A stretch of 7,182 nt of DNA from Clostridiales bacterium. Lineage in GTDB: Bacteria; Bacillota; Clostridia; Oscillospirales; Acutalibacteraceae. This document shows positions 1-5,275 of the stretch, in pieces (the stretch's first letter is position 1; the number at the start of each line of letters is the position of its first letter). The notes beneath the pieces are model-generated. The model was not told the DNA's origin. It made no database searches and saw nothing but the letters and a program-made list of their open reading frames with translations. The position numbers and the translations under genes were made by a program. The DNA lies in the NCBI GenBank assembly GCA_022791355.1, contig JAAVYX010000115.1:1-7182 (forward strand), in the 5' to 3' direction.

Positions 1-1048
1 CCAGCTTTTCCACACCCTCAATGGGCATGGCGTTGTAGATGGAGGCGCGCATACCGCCTACCGAACGGTGTCCCTTCAGATTGATGAAGCCGGCCGCCTT
101 GGACTCCCCAACAAACTTCGCGTCTAATTCCTCGTCGCCGGTTACAAAGGGGACGTTCATCAGGGAGCGGTCCTTTTTGACCACGGTTCCCTTGAACATC
201 TTGCTGTTGTCCAGGAAATCATAGAGGATACCGGCCTTCTTCTCATTGTAGGCCTTCATCTGCTCTAGGCCGCCGAACTCCTCCTTGATCCAATCCAGCA
301 CCAAACCGGCCATATAGATGGTATAGCAGGGCGGGGTATTGAACATGGAGCCGTTGTCGGCATGGGTCTGATAGTTGAACATGGTGGGGGTGATATCCAT
401 GGCATGACCGATCAGGTCCTCCCGTATAATGGCCACGGTCATGCCGGCGGGCGCCATGTTTTTCTGGGCGCCGGCGTAAAGTACGCCGAACTTTTTCACA
501 TCTATCGGCTCAGAAAGAATGCAGCTGGAAATATCGGCAACCAGCGGCACGTCGCCGGTATTGGGCAGGGCGGTGAAACGGGTGCCGTAAATGGTATTAT
601 TCATGCAGATGTGGAAAAAGTCCGCGTCCTTATCGAATGCGGCGGAATCCAGCTCGGGAATGTAGCTGAAGGTCTTATCCTTGGAGGAGGCGACTACATT
701 GGCCTCGCCGTAGCGGGCGGCCTCCTTGTAGGCCTTGGTGGCCCACTGACCGGTCAGCACAAAGTCGGCCTTCTTGGAGTTCCGATACAGATTCAGCGGC
801 ACCATGGCGAACTGGGAGGAAGCGCCGCCCTGCAAAAACAGAACCTTATAATTCTCCGGAATCTCCATAATTTCCCGCAGCATGGCCTCGGCATGATCGA
901 AAATCGCCTGATACTCCTTAGAACGGTGCGACATCTCCATAACCGATTCGCCGGTGCCGTTATAATCCAGCATTTCGGCGGCGGCCCTTTGCAGCACCTT
1001 CTCGGGCAGCATGGACGGGCCCGCGCTGAAATTGTATACTCTTGCCAT
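1..1048 (-). CDS. serC: Phosphoserine aminotransferase SerC (3' end outside window)
   Basis: SerC is a cytoplasmic PLP enzyme that converts 3-phosphohydroxypyruvate and glutamate to O-phosphoserine and 2-oxoglutarate, the second step of serine biosynthesis. The translated minus strand starts MARVYNFSAGPSMLPEKVL, the typical SerC N-terminus. A glycine-rich stretch FLQGGASSQF lies near residue 75. The motif YAGAQKNMAPAG places the Schiff-base lysine at K196, and GHRSVGGMRAS near the C-terminus is the family signature for phosphate binding. About 349 codons are visible against a usual length near 360, so only roughly ten residues and the stop are missing beyond position 1; nothing suggests truncation of the gene itself. 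The ATG at 1046-1048 is chosen because it begins the conserved N-terminus and has GTGGGGA (1056-1062) seven bases upstream. It has its own promoter, so it need not be co-transcribed with the exporter gene upstream. A serA gene often follows in Firmicutes, but that lies outside the window. Confidence 0.97.
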   Translation of the reverse strand, partial: MARVYNFSAGPSMLPEKVLQRAAAEMLDYNGTGESVMEMSHRSKEYQAIFDHAEAMLREIMEIPENYKVLFLQGGASSQFAMVPLNLYRNSKKADFVLTGQWATKAYKEAARYGEANVVASSKDKTFSYIPELDSAAFDKDADFFHICMNNTIYGTRFTALPNTGDVPLVADISSCILSEPIDVKKFGVLYAGAQKNMAPAGMTVAIIREDLIGHAMDITPTMFNYQTHADNGSMFNTPPCYTIYMAGLVLDWIKEEFGGLEQMKAYNEKKAGILYDFLDNSKMFKGTVVKKDRSLMNVPFVTGDEELDAKFVGESKAAGFINLKGHRSVGGMRASIYNAMPIEGVEKL

Positions 1049-1103
1049 AAGTAAATCCCCACTCTCAAATAAATTTCGTCATCAATAGACGTGGAATGTT
1101 TTT

Positions 1104-1131
1104 ATTATAGTCCTTTTCCAGCATAAGTCAA
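1104..1131 (-). promoter_or_regulatory. Sigma A-type promoter of serC
   Basis: On the minus strand TTGACT (1126-1131) is followed after 16 bases by a perfect TATAAT (1104-1109). Transcription would begin near 1097, giving a leader of about 50 nt before the serC ATG. That leader is too short for a T-box or other large amino-acid riboswitch, so any control of serC is more likely at initiation. Spacing and hexamers are seen directly; activity is inferred. Confidence 0.65.
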
Positions 1132-1147
1132 TAGGATTGTTAATATA

Positions 1148-1185
1148 TTGTCAATCTATTTTCCCTATTATCTTTTGATTGACAA
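1148..1185. promoter_or_regulatory. Inverted repeat upstream of serC, possible operator
   Basis: TTGTCAATC (1148-1156) and its exact reverse complement GATTGACAA (1177-1185) flank a 20-base AT-rich spacer. The arms sit 17 to 54 bases upstream of the serC -35 hexamer, a usual place for an activator or repressor site. Further TCAAT or ATTGA copies occur at 1083, 1129, 1214 and 1231. No T-tract follows either arm, so this is unlikely to be a terminator. AT-rich DNA makes short repeats fairly easy to find, hence the moderate confidence. Confidence 0.4.
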
Positions 1186-1261
1186 AAACTTGTCCAACAT
1201 TTTAACAAACCCTTCAATCGTATACATGTTATTGATAAACCTTTTCCCCATCTCTTCCCCT

Positions 1262-2617
1262 TTACGTAGTCGTTTTCCGCCTCTCGAGCTGCCGGCGCAG
1301 GATCAGATAACAAACCAGATGGGCGCCGGCTGTCAGGACCCAGGAAATGGGGTAAGAGATATACAAACTCCATAGGGTATGCTGCCAGCGGAAGACCGTA
1401 AAAATCCAGACGATGCGGAAGACGCAGGCGCCGGTTAAGGAAACGACGGTCGGCAAAATCGAGCAGCCCATGCCCCGTATACTGCCCACCAGCACGTCCA
1501 TGAGGCCGCAGAGGAAATAGGTGACGCAGATCACCGACAGCCGGGAAAGTCCATAGGCTGCCACCTCAGGGTCGGGAGAATAGATATGCAGCAGCGGACC
1601 GCCCAGAAGATAGGCGCCGTTACCCATGACCAGACCGATGACCGCCACTACGATGAGGCAGCGGCGCAGAACCTGATCAATCCGTTTATAATTCCCCGCC
1701 CCCATATTTTGACTGGTAAAGCTCAGCGAGGTTTGATAAACCGCGTTCATCGAGGTGTAGACAAAGCCCTCGATATTGCCGGCCGCCGTATTGCCCGCCA
1801 TAGCCACCGAGCCGAAGGAGTTGACCGAGGACTGGATGAGGACGTTGGAAATATTAAAGACAACCCCCTGCAGCCCCGCTGGCAGGCCGATGCGCAGCAT
1901 ACTAAACAGCTTATCCCTATAAATGCGCAGGCGGCGAAATTCCAGCTTGCATACTCCCTCCGACCGCCAAAGGCAGAAGAGAATCAGAAGGGCCGAAAGG
2001 GTCTGAGAGATAACAGTGGCCGTAGCCACACCGGCCACCCCCATACGGAATACAATGACAAACAGAAGATTGAACAGGACGTTGACTACTCCGGAAATGC
2101 AGAGAAAATACAGCGGCCTCCTCGTATCCCCCACCGCCCGCAGAACGGCCGCTCCAAAGTTATAGAGCATAAAGGCGGGCATACCGATAAAGTAGACGCG
2201 CATATACAGCGCCGCCTGATTCAATACGTCGGCGGGGGTGCCCATCCAACGCAGTATGGGCTCGGCCAGAAAGAACCCTAAAAAAATCATACAAAGACCG
2301 CCTATAGCCGCCGTCAGCAGGGCGGTATGGACGGTCTGACGGGCGTTTTCCGTATCCGAAGAACCATAAAACCGTGCTACCAAGACGTTGGCGCCGATGG
2401 ACAGACCGATAAAAAGATTGACCAACAAATTGATCAGCGAACCGGTTGATCCCACCGCCGCCAGGGACTGGCTGCCGCTGAACCGGCCTACTACCACGAT
2501 GTCCGCCGCGTTGAAGAGAAGCTGCAAAATGCTGGACAGAATCAGGGGCAGGGAAAAACGCAGGATTTTAGGCAGCAATGGACCGCTGCGCATATCCATC
2601 TCGTAGGACTTTTTCAC
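1262..2617 (-). CDS. MATE family multidrug/toxin exporter
   Basis: This is an inner-membrane antiporter of the multidrug and toxic compound extrusion family, which exports organic cations or other compounds using a sodium or proton gradient; the substrate cannot be read from sequence. The 451-residue length is typical. The N-lobe opens with LPLILSSILQLLFNAADIVV and GRFSGSQSLAAVGSTGS, and the C-lobe repeats the pattern with IGLPAGLQGVVFNISNVLIQ and NTAAGNIEGFVY, the two-fold arrangement of 6+6 helices characteristic of MATE proteins in the NorM/DinF/MepA-like branch. The start is GTG at 2615-2617, supported by AAGGG (2628-2632 on the minus strand); the internal ATG at codon 7 has no comparable ribosome binding site. 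The C-terminus is basic (RRQLERRKTTT), as expected for a cytoplasmic tail. The gene has its own promoter and a structured leader. No clear terminator is seen between its stop and the serC promoter, so read-through into serC is possible. It is intact. Confidence 0.95.
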   Translation of the reverse strand: MKKSYEMDMRSGPLLPKILRFSLPLILSSILQLLFNAADIVVVGRFSGSQSLAAVGSTGSLINLLVNLFIGLSIGANVLVARFYGSSDTENARQTVHTALLTAAIGGLCMIFLGFFLAEPILRWMGTPADVLNQAALYMRVYFIGMPAFMLYNFGAAVLRAVGDTRRPLYFLCISGVVNVLFNLLFVIVFRMGVAGVATATVISQTLSALLILFCLWRSEGVCKLEFRRLRIYRDKLFSMLRIGLPAGLQGVVFNISNVLIQSSVNSFGSVAMAGNTAAGNIEGFVYTSMNAVYQTSLSFTSQNMGAGNYKRIDQVLRRCLIVVAVIGLVMGNGAYLLGGPLLHIYSPDPEVAAYGLSRLSVICVTYFLCGLMDVLVGSIRGMGCSILPTVVSLTGACVFRIVWIFTVFRWQHTLWSLYISYPISWVLTAGAHLVCYLILRRQLERRKTTT

Positions 2618-2627
2618 TCGTATCGCA

Positions 2628-2711
2628 CCCTTACTATAAAATAAGGGGGACGCTTGCGCGTCCCGTTTCGCATCCTTGTCCGCCCTCTAGCAGAGCGCAT
2701 AGGGGACGGGA
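2628..2711 (-). promoter_or_regulatory. Structured 5' leader of the MATE gene (candidate riboregulator)
   Basis: Three stems can form in the minus-strand transcript and they exclude one another. First, UCCCGU (2706-2711) can pair with ACGGGA (2661-2666). Second, GGGACGC (2658-2664) pairs with GCGUCCC (2647-2653) around a GCAA loop, a stable GNRA tetraloop, followed by CCUUAUUUUAU. Third, CCCUUA (2642-2647) pairs with UAAGGG (2628-2633), which would cover the AAGGG Shine-Dalgarno of the gene. The second arm of stem two touches the first arm of stem three. The arrangement resembles an attenuator or translational switch, but it matches no riboswitch class I can recognise and no ligand-binding core is evident. 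Confidence 0.4.
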
Positions 2712-2743
2712 TCATCTGCGGAGATAATAAACGTTTTATGATT

Positions 2744-2772
2744 ATTATACCAACATGCTCCCGCTCTGTAAA
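2744..2772 (-). promoter_or_regulatory. Promoter of the MATE gene with extended -10
   Basis: On the minus strand TTTACA (2767-2772) and a perfect TATAAT (2744-2749) are separated by 17 bases. TGG directly precedes the -10, giving the extended TGnTATAAT form common in Gram-positive bacteria. Transcription would start near 2737, leaving a leader of about 120 nt before the GTG at 2617, long enough for the folded leader described at 2628-2711. Confidence 0.72.
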
Positions 2773-2845
2773 GGGCTCCCAACCTGCGTCCCTTTTACTT
2801 TTTGCGCCGTTTAGACGGAGCGCCGGCTATTTTACGAATCCTGCG

Positions 2846-2874
2846 TTGACGTCTGTAACCGGCCGTGATAAAAT
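2846..2874 (+). promoter_or_regulatory. Promoter of the GrpB-family gene
   Basis: TTGACG (2846-2851) and TAAAAT (2869-2874) are separated by exactly 17 bases, with TGA immediately before the -10 giving an extended TGn element. The start site would be near 2881, leaving a short leader of about 30 nt. It points away from the MATE promoter at 2744-2772, so the two genes are divergently transcribed with start points about 145 bases apart. Confidence 0.7.
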
Positions 2875-2897
2875 GACCGCGACAGATTACACTTTTT

Positions 2898-2904
2898 GAG
2901 GAAG
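2898..2904 (+). promoter_or_regulatory. Ribosome binding site deciding the GrpB-family start
   Basis: GAGGAAG lies seven bases before the ATG at 2912-2914 but only one base before the in-frame GTG at 2906. The ATG is therefore the likely start, shortening the longest reading frame by two codons. Confidence 0.75.
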
Positions 2905-2911
2905 TGTGAAA

Positions 2912-3478
2912 ATGGCAAAAGAGCTATCAGAAATGTCTTTAGAAGAATTGTGGGAGCTGTTTCCCATATTCCTCGTTGCACATAGCGATAAATGGGAACT
3001 ATACTATGATGAAATCGAAACGCTTTTAAAAAGCGGATTATCTGCATGTCCGGTCGAGCGGATCAGTCATATTGGGAGCACGGCTATAACTGGGATATGG
3101 GCGAAGGATATTGTGGACGTGCTGATTGAGGTATCAAGAGATTCGGAAATCGAGAATACTGCGAAAACAATTGAAACGAACGGATTTATTCGGATGTCAA
3201 CAGAAGCGAATAGAATATCTTTTAACCGGGGATATATGCAAAACGGATTTGCTGAAAAAGTTTTTCATGCACACCTTCGTTATATTGGGGACAATGACGA
3301 ATTATATTTTAGGGATTATTTGAATGATTACCCACAAATAGCCAAGGAATATGAGACAATGAAATTGCAATTATGGAAGCGGTTTGAACACAATAGGGAC
3401 GCTTATACAAACGCTAAGACGGCGTTTATTAGGAAATGGACCTCTAAAGCAAAAAAAGTTTATGCAGGAAGGTATTGA
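2912..3478 (+). CDS. GrpB family protein (UPF0157), nucleotidyltransferase fold
   Basis: The 188-residue product matches the GrpB family, whose fold belongs to the nucleotidyltransferase superfamily; its cellular role is not established, and the name does not mean the GrpE chaperone partner. The key stretch is residues 50-74, RISHIGSTAITGIWAKDIVD and onward, carrying the GS of the superfamily (G55, S56) and the acidic pair D66/D69 before a hydrophobic strand. The second family block is KVFHAHLRYIGDNDELYFRD (116-135), followed by YPQIAKEYETMK; the C-terminus KTAFIRKW is also typical. Length is normal for the family and the reading frame is intact. The gene is visibly richer in A+T than the exporter on its left and the operon on its right, and it has its own promoter, which suggests acquisition by transfer. 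Members of this family are often single genes with patchy distribution. Substrate and function cannot be assigned. Confidence 0.93.
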   Translation: MAKELSEMSLEELWELFPIFLVAHSDKWELYYDEIETLLKSGLSACPVERISHIGSTAITGIWAKDIVDVLIEVSRDSEIENTAKTIETNGFIRMSTEANRISFNRGYMQNGFAEKVFHAHLRYIGDNDELYFRDYLNDYPQIAKEYETMKLQLWKRFEHNRDAYTNAKTAFIRKWTSKAKKVYAGRY

Positions 3479-3495
3479 CAATCTTCAAGGTATTG

Positions 3496-3522
3496 GGCAG
3501 TTGTCCGTTATGAATAACTGCC
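3496..3522 (+). terminator. Possible terminator after the GrpB-family gene
   Basis: GGCAGTT (3496-3502) pairs with AACTGCC (3516-3522) around a 13-base loop, 17 bases after the stop codon. TGTTT follows, a weak T-tract. Position fits a terminator, but the stem is short and the T-run poor. Confidence 0.35.
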
Positions 3523-3699
3523 TGTTTAAAAACCGGCCTCGGCAGCACAAAAGGCAAGAGAGAGCGGCCTGTAGCGTATGCAATATAAGACGGATCCGCA
3601 TAAACACAACAAAAGAATTTGCGAAAAAGGGAAGTCTTTTTCTATCCATACGCATGAACAGCGTAAAAGTTCGCACAATACCCTTTGAGGTGATGCGTT

Positions 3700-3999
3700 T
3701 TGAATTTGATTCCCTGCGCACGGCCCTGTTCCCATCAGCAAGAGGGCTACTGCGGCCTGGAAACCACGTCGGCCGTGACCAACACGGCGGGCGGCTGCCC
3801 CTACTTTGTGAAAAAGCAGGTGGGAGCGGCCACCAAGGAGGCGCTACGCCTGCCGGCCTCTCCCGTCTACGCCCGCGGCGACAGTCCGCCCTATGCGCCT
3901 GACGCCGCGGGGCTGGTAAGCGGTATAACCGATCCCCTGTCGGACGCCGATATGCTGGCGGTCCAGATGGAACCCATTCAAAAGCGCGGCAAAAAATAG
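3700..3999 (+). CDS. Small protein with N-terminal four-cysteine motif
   Basis: I do not recognise a named family. The 99-residue product has C6, C10, C18 and C33 in the pattern C-x3-C-x7-C-x14-C, within PCARPCSHQQEGYCGL and GGCPYF. This resembles short clostridial proteins with a C-x3-C...GxC...CxYF arrangement, which are of unknown function and sometimes wrongly named in databases. Four cysteines could bind a metal or form disulfides. The remainder is polar and ends with basic residues (IQKRGKK). No signal peptide or membrane segment is seen. The start is TTG at 3700-3702, supported by GAGGTGA (3687-3693) six bases upstream. An ATG at 3693 is in another frame and overlaps that ribosome binding site. 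The base composition returns to GC-rich here, unlike the gene before it. The gene is judged real from the Cys pattern, the Shine-Dalgarno and the long open frame, but a chance frame cannot be excluded. Confidence 0.65.
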   Translation: MNLIPCARPCSHQQEGYCGLETTSAVTNTAGGCPYFVKKQVGAATKEALRLPASPVYARGDSPPYAPDAAGLVSGITDPLSDADMLAVQMEPIQKRGKK

Positions 4000-4028
4000 C
4001 GGCCGCTCTGTCCGGCAGGTATCTAACG

Positions 4029-4064
4029 GCCTCGACAATCCCGTTTTGGATTGCCGTCAAGGCC
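4029..4064 (+). terminator. Possible terminator hairpin after the Cys-motif gene
   Basis: CAATCC (4036-4041) pairs with GGATTG (4048-4053) around CGTTTT. The stem can be extended by GAC/GTC and then GGCCT (4029-4033) with AGGCC (4060-4064), interrupted by small bulges. TTTGG follows, so the T-tract is weak. It starts 30 bases after the stop codon. It may be a terminator or simply part of the structured block. Confidence 0.35.
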
Positions 4065-4112
4065 TTTGGCGCATTTTCCGCGTTCTATCTAATTCCAAAG
4101 AGCAACACCTAT

Positions 4113-4161
4113 GCTAACCCCCTTTTGGCGGCCCGCACGGACGGTCAAAAAGGGGGTTAGC
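4113..4161. repeat. Perfect inverted repeat with 14-base arms
   Basis: GCTAACCCCCTTTT (4113-4126) and AAAAGGGGGTTAGC (4148-4161) are exact reverse complements around a 21-base GC-rich centre. The run of C then T in one arm and A then G in the other is not the layout of an intrinsic terminator, and neither strand has a T-tract after the outer end of the arms. It could be a small mobile or REP-like palindrome, a protein-binding site, or a stem of a structured RNA. Confidence 0.65.
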
Positions 4162-4232
4162 AGCGTTTCCAGATTTGGCAGGCCAAAACCTGTCGGCTCC
4201 CCTTGGGGCAGTTAGCCAATAGCCGAGAGAAA

Positions 4233-4260
4233 CTTGGCTGCCTATCGGCCGGCAGCCAAG
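4233..4260. repeat. Perfect inverted repeat with 10-base arms
   Basis: CTTGGCTGCC (4233-4242) and GGCAGCCAAG (4251-4260) are exact reverse complements around the 8-base TATCGGCC. No T-tract follows on either side. It lies between the larger palindrome and the strong terminator and probably belongs to the same structured element. Confidence 0.55.
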
Positions 4261-4348
4261 ACAGGGCAGCCTGCGCGCGTGTGTCCCGTAAAACCCTATG
4301 AACCTACTAAGGCAGTTGATTGTGCATTCTCTAAAACAAGACCGCCAA

Positions 4349-4386
4349 GGGGCCCGTCCGTCTCAAAATGAGGCCGGACGGGCCCC
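4349..4386 (+). terminator. Strong intrinsic terminator
   Basis: GGGGCCCGTCCG (4349-4360) pairs perfectly with CGGACGGGCCCC (4375-4386), and CTC/GAG can extend the stem inwards around AAAAT. CTTATAT follows and two A residues precede the stem. The T-tract is short but the 12-base-pair GC stem is very stable. It isolates the operon starting at 4468 from transcription coming from the left. Confidence 0.8.
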
Positions 4387-4395
4387 CTTATATGC

Positions 4396-4422
4396 ACTTT
4401 TGGCCCATTTCGCGCATATACT
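4396..4422 (+). promoter_or_regulatory. Candidate sigma K-type sporulation promoter
   Basis: CATATACT (4415-4422), preceded by G, fits the mother-cell CATAnnnT -10 pattern. AC at 4396-4397 lies 17 bases upstream, near the spacing of sigma K promoters. A sigma A reading (TATACT at 4417-4422) lacks a -35. Transcription would start near 4430, just after the in-frame ATG at 4426 and 38 bases before the ATG at 4468. The motif is short and degenerate, so this is a suggestion supported mainly by the nature of the downstream genes. Confidence 0.35.
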
Positions 4423-4467
4423 GCATTGACCGCATTCCGAATAAATTTTGATTGGAGGCGTTTGCCC

Positions 4468-5271
4468 ATGGAGGATAGCTCGTTTTACCAACTGGTAGAG
4501 AAATACAAACAGGAATTGATGGACGTGGCCAAACGGAATGGTCAATTGGGGAATACGGCCGCGTCGATACCGGCCGCCGCTATGTCCGAGCCGGTCCCCA
4601 AGGATCAGCCCGAACCCGTACAGCCCGCGCATGCCGAGAGGGAGATGTCCGCCTCATCGCAGAACCGGCAAGCCCCCGCGCCACAGGAGGAGTCTGCGCC
4701 GGCCGCCCCCGAACCAACGCCTGATCCTGATTCTGTTCCTACGCCTGTTCCTACTCCTGTTCCGGCCCCGGCCCCAACGCCTGCGCCCGCCCCGTCGGCT
4801 TCGGGGCAGGCGGAAAAGCTGAGCTTACCCATTATCAACCCGCCGCAGACTGAGGAACTAGCCCTCAAGCCGGAACTCCTGGCGCCTTTTGAAAGCTATG
4901 AGGAGTTTTTGAAGCACGCCTCCGGCGAGGGCACCTTAAAAATTCAGGCGTCTATGGCCAACCAAAGCTATCCTATCTCCGAGGTCCATATCGTAGTCAG
5001 CAAGGACTTTACCGACGGTGAGCATATCTTTTATGAAGCCGAAACTGATCAGGACGGTATTGTGGACAATTTGCTTCTTCCCGCGCCTCCCAAGGCCATG
5101 TCCCTAAAACCGGATGCCATCATAGATCCCTTTGCCGTTTATAAAATTACGGCCGCCAAGGAGGGGTTTACGCCCGAGGACTTTGTCCAGGTTCCCATTT
5201 TCGACGGCATAAAATCCATTCAGCCGGTTCGGATGGTGCCTTGGGAATGTAAGAGCAAGAAGGAGGAATAA
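4468..5271 (+). CDS. Proline-rich linker protein with C-terminal beta-sandwich-like domain
   Basis: The 267-residue product belongs to no named family I can identify with certainty. Three parts are visible. Residues 1-27 are a charged helix-like segment (SFYQLVEKYKQELMDVAKRN). Residues 40-115 are a low-complexity linker rich in P, A, E and Q, including PTPVPTPVPAPAPTPAPAPS (91-110). Residues 150-258 form a compact domain with GEGTLKIQAS, EVHIVVSKDF, TDQDGIVDNLLLPAP, YKITAAKEGF and VPIFDGIKSIQPVRMVP, resembling carboxypeptidase-regulatory-like folds (the alternating strands and the D-Q-D-G turn). No signal peptide or membrane helix is present. The start is ATG 4468 because GGAGG (4454-4458) lies nine bases before it; an in-frame ATG at 4426 lacks a ribosome binding site. 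The next gene follows after four bases, with its ribosome binding site inside this gene's end, so the two products are probably made together and may bind each other. A spore or envelope scaffold role is inferred. Confidence 0.9.
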   Translation: MEDSSFYQLVEKYKQELMDVAKRNGQLGNTAASIPAAAMSEPVPKDQPEPVQPAHAEREMSASSQNRQAPAPQEESAPAAPEPTPDPDSVPTPVPTPVPAPAPTPAPAPSASGQAEKLSLPIINPPQTEELALKPELLAPFESYEEFLKHASGEGTLKIQASMANQSYPISEVHIVVSKDFTDGEHIFYEAETDQDGIVDNLLLPAPPKAMSLKPDAIIDPFAVYKITAAKEGFTPEDFVQVPIFDGIKSIQPVRMVPWECKSKKEE

Positions 5272-5275
5272 GCCT

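Larger units (their letters stand above)
4000..4348. other. Gene-free structured intergenic block
   Basis: No convincing reading frame with a ribosome binding site is present on either strand. The block is dense in inverted repeats. In addition to those listed separately (4029-4064, 4113-4161, 4233-4260), GGCAGG (4177-4182) can pair with CCTGTC (4189-4194) with one G-U, and TCGGCT (4193-4198) matches AGCCGA (4221-4226). GTGCAT (4322-4327) and ATGCAC (4392-4397) flank the terminator at 4349-4386. I found no match to tmRNA, SRP RNA, RNase P RNA or a T-box consensus. It could be a non-coding RNA ending at that terminator, a decayed repeat element, or both. Confidence 0.5.

Noticed and set aside
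362..1054. Plus-strand open frame of 230 codons
   Set aside because: It lies antisense over serC, whose product is clearly recognised, and its own translation is glycine/histidine-rich with no family features.
1586..2281. Plus-strand open frame of 231 codons
   Set aside because: Antisense to the MATE exporter gene; low-complexity basic translation and no ribosome binding site.
2618..2737. Guanidine (ykkC/mini-ykkC) or manganese riboswitch before the MATE gene
   Set aside because: I could not find the paired ACGR-loop hairpins or other class-defining bases, so only an unclassified structured leader is claimed.
2804..2823. Hairpin GCG-CCGT-TTAG-ACGG-AG-CGC as a terminator
   Set aside because: It is bulged and lacks a T-tract, and no gene lies upstream on the plus strand to need it.
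3475..3510. TTGACA at 3475-3480 as a promoter
   Set aside because: It overlaps the stop of the GrpB-family gene and no -10 hexamer lies at 16-18 bases.
3384..3902. Plus-strand frame of 172 codons overlapping the GrpB-family and Cys-motif genes
   Set aside because: It spans a gene end, an intergenic stretch and another gene in a different frame, with arginine-rich translation typical of a shadow frame.
3485..4060. Minus-strand frame of 191 codons
   Set aside because: Translation is Arg/Pro-rich with no recognisable domain, and it crosses the Cys-motif gene and intergenic DNA antisense.
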